Shown piece by piece: positions 5,609 through 8,117 of a stretch of DNA of 8,117 nucleotides; position 1 is the first letter of the stretch, and each line of letters starts with the position of its first letter. A program made the translations under genes and the position numbers. The DNA comes from an uncultured Roseburia sp. GTDB lineage: Bacteria > Bacillota > Clostridia > Lachnospirales > Lachnospiraceae. The DNA is taken from contig CAMTDY010000129.1 in the NCBI GenBank assembly GCA_947070915.1, forward strand, positions 1-8,117, read 5' to 3'. The notes beneath the pieces were generated by a model. That model saw nothing but the letters and a program-made list of their open reading frames with translations, was not told the origin of the DNA and searched no databases.

Positions 5609-8117
5609 ATGAAGATCAATATGGGAAAACAAAAAATAATACTGCCATTACTGCTGATTTTTGCACTGCTGCTGGGGATCTGCCAGGAAGCGCCAGTCTT
5701 TGCATCTACAGCTGTAGTGGCTAGTGGGAAAATAGGAAATAACAGCTGGCAGCTGGATTCGGATGGAGTTCTTACATTGTCTGGCAGCAGCGAATTTGTG
5801 ACTGTGAAACAGGAAAGTCTGCCATGGTATGGTTATCGCGCGGATATTAAAAAGGTTGTGTTTGCCATGAGCCGGGTTCCGGGAGGCGATATCAGCGGCT
5901 ATTTTGCCGACAGCCCCAAGCTTGCTTCTGTCAACAACATTCCTCTGGGAGTTGAAAAAATGCAGGAGAGTTTTCTTGGCTGCCGGCAGCTCAGGCAGGT
6001 TGGGACGATACCGGAGACCGCAGTATCCATAACCAGGGCTTTTAAGAACTGCAGCACTCTGAATCAGCAGATTACGGTTCCGGTAAATGTTGCAGAGGCG
6101 TCAGGTTTGTTTGACGGGTGCCTTGAATTGGCGGTTACACCGGTGATCCAGAGTGACCGGATCGAGGATATGAGTTATATGTTCCGGCATACCGCACTCA
6201 CTTCAGCGCCACGTCTTTCAAAAGCGGCAAAAGATCTGTCCTATGCTTTTAGTCAATGTGAAATGCTCAAGGCAGCGCCAGAGATCCCTGAATCGGTTGA
6301 GCGAATGGACCATACCTTTGCATACTGTTATGAAATGACGCAGGCGGCCTCCATTCCGCCCAATGTAAAATCCATGAGTTATTGTTTTGCATACTGTATG
6401 GAGCTGATGTCCGCACCTGTCATTACTTCCAAAAAACTGGAGGATATGAGCGGCGCATTCAGTTATTGTTATAATATGCAGACATCGCCGGGGCTTCCAG
6501 GAAGTGTGGAGAATCTGGATTATGCCTTTTATAACTGTCAGAACATGAGGACAGTACCGGATATCCCGCCCAATGTCACGACAATGCGGTATTGCCTTGC
6601 CTGTTGTGGAAGGGCAGAGGGATCCATGACCATTTATACAGTGATCAAGGAGCCGGAAAAATACCACTGTTTTGCCGGGGACACAGCATTGTACAGCCCA
6701 CACAATAAACCCTATTATCTCGGAGGGACCGGGAAAGGGGTAAAGGTGAACTATGTGAAAAATAATAAGGATGATATAATAAAATATCTCTCCAGGGGAT
6801 GGAACTGCGGGTCACTGGTAAATAACAAATATATAGAAGGTCTGACTCTTGGGGAGAACAAGGAACAAAAAATAGCAGATTGTACAGTAAAAGGGTTGAA
6901 GTCCTTTACTTATACTGGGAAAGGATTCTGGCCGGAACCGGAGATTTATTACAGCAGTGTAAAATTAAAGATGGGGACAGATTATTCATTATCTTATGAA
7001 AATAATGTGAATGCGGGCACCGCTGTCATCCATATATCGGGAAAGGGAAACTATTCCGGCAGAAATATTGCGGAATTTACCATTCATGAAGCTGTTTTTT
7101 CAACAGTAAAGGCTTATTCCTATACTGGAGTTTATGATGGAAAGCCCCACTCCATCACTGTGGCCCAGGATGAGGCGGGAAGGATTGAATATGGGACAGA
7201 AGAAGGACAGTTTACGATGGACAAGTGTCCAGAGTATACACTTCCGGGAACATATCGTACGTATTTCCGGGTAGTTAAGCCCAATTATGTCACGTTTACC
7301 GGGAGTGCGGATGTGACTATAGAAAAAAATACGCTGCAGGTTCAGTCCGAGGGGTATTCCGGAGATTTTGACGGAAATCCTCATAGTATCTCTATTCAGG
7401 CAGATAAGGATGCTGTCGTCAGATATGGCACCAAAAAGGGAGAGTATACAACAACCCTCTGCCCATCCTATGTGAATGTGGGAAGATACAACGTATATTT
7501 TGAAGTTTCCAGGACCGGGTATGAGACTTTTTACGGAATGCGTATGGTTATTATAAAGCGAAAACAAATTCATGAGCTGATATTTCCTACTGCCACGGCG
7601 ATTTTCAGCGGTGACCGGCTGGGAAGTTCGATGTTGTCTGAAAATTATAATACATATGGAATATTTTCGTGGAAAACGCCCAATGTGGTTCCAGAAGCCG
7701 GGAGCGGTTTTTATCCGGTGGTATTTGAACCGAAGGATCTGGTGAATTACGATTTCAGCGCAGTGGAAGGGTATGATGAAGAGGAAAAAAAGATCACGCG
7801 TCAGGTGGCAGTTCATGTGATGGTGCCAACACCGAAGCCGACATCGACGCCAGATATAACACCGGATACAATACCTGGGACGACGCCGGATGCAACCCGG
7901 GAGCCGGATATGGGGCCAGATGTGAAGCCGGATATAACACCGGATATAATACCTGGGACGACGCCGGATGCAACCCGGGAGCCGGATATGGGGCCAGATA
8001 TAACACCGGATATAATACCTGGGACGACGCCGGATGCAACCCGGGAGCCGGATATGGGGCCAGATATAACACCGGATATAATACCTGGGACGACGCCGGA
8101 TGCAACCCGGGAGCCGG
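5609..8117 (+). CDS. Large secreted BspA-like leucine-rich-repeat / Ig-like surface protein, 3' end cut off
   Basis: The frame is open for 836 codons to the window edge, with no stop. Residues 1-32 are a signal peptide (KQK, hydrophobic core ILPLLLIFALLLGIC, cleavage likely after PVFA). Residues 39-88 (W.LDSDG.LTLSGS...LPWYGYRADIKKVVF) match the N-terminal cap seen before BspA-type repeats in Lachnospiraceae. About ten repeats of 22-24 residues follow (99-333), pattern F-x-x-C...IP.sV..M.yaF, resembling LRR_5/BspA repeats with some DUF285 flavour. Residues 428-493 are an Ig-like module (FTYTGKGF...GTDYSLSYENNVNAGTA). Two YDG-type modules follow (500-572 and 577-650, each with DG.PHSI and YGT), then another Ig-like domain (655-739). 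From 740 a Pro/Thr/Asp-rich stalk (TPKPTSTP, then 22-residue repeats) probably spans the wall; an anchor such as LPxTG or a membrane helix would lie beyond the window. The start follows AGGGGG (5595-5600) with an 8-nt spacer. Adhesion is a family-based guess; no enzyme motif is seen. Confidence 0.9.
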   Translation, partial: MKINMGKQKIILPLLLIFALLLGICQEAPVFASTAVVASGKIGNNSWQLDSDGVLTLSGSSEFVTVKQESLPWYGYRADIKKVVFAMSRVPGGDISGYFADSPKLASVNNIPLGVEKMQESFLGCRQLRQVGTIPETAVSITRAFKNCSTLNQQITVPVNVAEASGLFDGCLELAVTPVIQSDRIEDMSYMFRHTALTSAPRLSKAAKDLSYAFSQCEMLKAAPEIPESVERMDHTFAYCYEMTQAASIPPNVKSMSYCFAYCMELMSAPVITSKKLEDMSGAFSYCYNMQTSPGLPGSVENLDYAFYNCQNMRTVPDIPPNVTTMRYCLACCGRAEGSMTIYTVIKEPEKYHCFAGDTALYSPHNKPYYLGGTGKGVKVNYVKNNKDDIIKYLSRGWNCGSLVNNKYIEGLTLGENKEQKIADCTVKGLKSFTYTGKGFWPEPEIYYSSVKLKMGTDYSLSYENNVNAGTAVIHISGKGNYSGRNIAEFTIHEAVFSTVKAYSYTGVYDGKPHSITVAQDEAGRIEYGTEEGQFTMDKCPEYTLPGTYRTYFRVVKPNYVTFTGSADVTIEKNTLQVQSEGYSGDFDGNPHSISIQADKDAVVRYGTKKGEYTTTLCPSYVNVGRYNVYFEVSRTGYETFYGMRMVIIKRKQIHELIFPTATAIFSGDRLGSSMLSENYNTYGIFSWKTPNVVPEAGSGFYPVVFEPKDLVNYDFSAVEGYDEEEKKITRQVAVHVMVPTPKPTSTPDITPDTIPGTTPDATREPDMGPDVKPDITPDIIPGTTPDATREPDMGPDITPDIIPGTTPDATREPDMGPDITPDIIPGTTPDATREP
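5903..6607 (+). repeat. About ten degenerate 23-codon leucine-rich repeats
   Basis: Measured from the first Phe, repeat lengths are 23, 23, 23, 24, 22, 23, 23, 24, 23 and about 23 residues. Position 4 is Cys in nine of them (residues 125, 148, 171, 217, 240, 263, 287, 310, 333), Ser in the first and Thr in the fifth repeat unit. The DNA of the repeats has diverged, so this is an old, protein-level repeat, unlike the 66-bp array near the window end. Confidence 0.85.
7853..8117 (+). repeat. 66-bp coding tandem repeat (22-residue stalk unit), cut off by the window end
   Basis: Copies run 7853-7918, 7931-7996, 7997-8062 and 8063-8117 (55 of 66 bases). A 12-bp insert GATGTGAAGCCG separates copies 1 and 2 and preserves the frame. 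Each copy encodes DITPDIIPGTTP followed by DATREPDMGP; copy 1 differs by ACA for ATA (Thr for Ile). Otherwise the copies are identical at the DNA level, including third positions, so the expansion is recent and copy number probably varies between strains. Confidence 0.95.

Noticed and set aside
6218..6703. Minus-strand open frame of 161 codons
   Set aside because: It is antisense to the Cys-periodic repeats of the surface protein, which explains its own repetitive look.
7100..7816. Minus-strand open frame of 238 codons
   Set aside because: It lies opposite the YDG/Ig-like modules, has no supporting start signal and no recognisable family.
7794..8105. Minus-strand repetitive open frame (HPASSQVLYPVLYLA-type repeats)
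   Set aside because: This is the reverse reading of the 66-bp stalk repeat; any open frame there repeats because the DNA does.

Overview
The window looks like a piece of a chromosome from an anaerobic gut-type Firmicute, most likely a Lachnospiraceae/Clostridia member. This is inferred from strong purine-rich ribosome binding sites (AGGAG, GGAGG, AGGGGG), sigma-A promoters with 17-bp spacers, intermediate base composition, and a secreted repeat protein that combines BspA-type leucine-rich repeats, Ig-like 'YTG/YDG' modules and a Pro/Thr-rich stalk. All genes I support lie on the + strand.

Layout. (1) 1-339 holds three identical 113-bp tandem units. Each contains the ribosome binding site and first 24 codons of a gene, then a stop. 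A fourth, partly diverged copy (340-430) is the true 5' end of an intact 247-codon gene (360-1103) of unknown function, with a possible PD-(D/E)XK-like nuclease core and a C-terminal winged helix. (2) 1118-3772 is a heavy-metal resistance operon: a sigma-A promoter, an SmtB/CadC-type operator, a CadC-like ArsR repressor, a free-standing metal-binding HMA protein, and a Zn/Cd/Pb-type P1B ATPase that lacks its own HMA domain. The repressor should sense metal in the cytosol, the HMA protein should bind it, and the pump should export it. (3) 3804-5262 is a self-contained metY unit (O-acetylhomoserine sulfhydrylase) with its own promoter and a clear intrinsic terminator. (4) 5286-5608 is an AT-rich palindrome, a consensus promoter and a leader of about 260 nt with several hairpins and a 7-codon open frame. 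(5) 5609 to the window end is a large secreted protein, read through without a stop for 836 codons and cut off by the edge inside a 66-bp coding tandem repeat.

The best understood part is the metal operon, where promoter, operator, regulator ligands, chaperone motif and pump motifs all agree on a divalent soft-metal (Zn/Cd/Pb) efflux system. The least explained parts are the 113-bp array of decapitated gene starts, the 247-aa protein itself, the structured leader, and the Cys-periodic repeat domain of the surface protein. Both ends of the window lie in tandem repeats, so copy numbers there may be affected by assembly.
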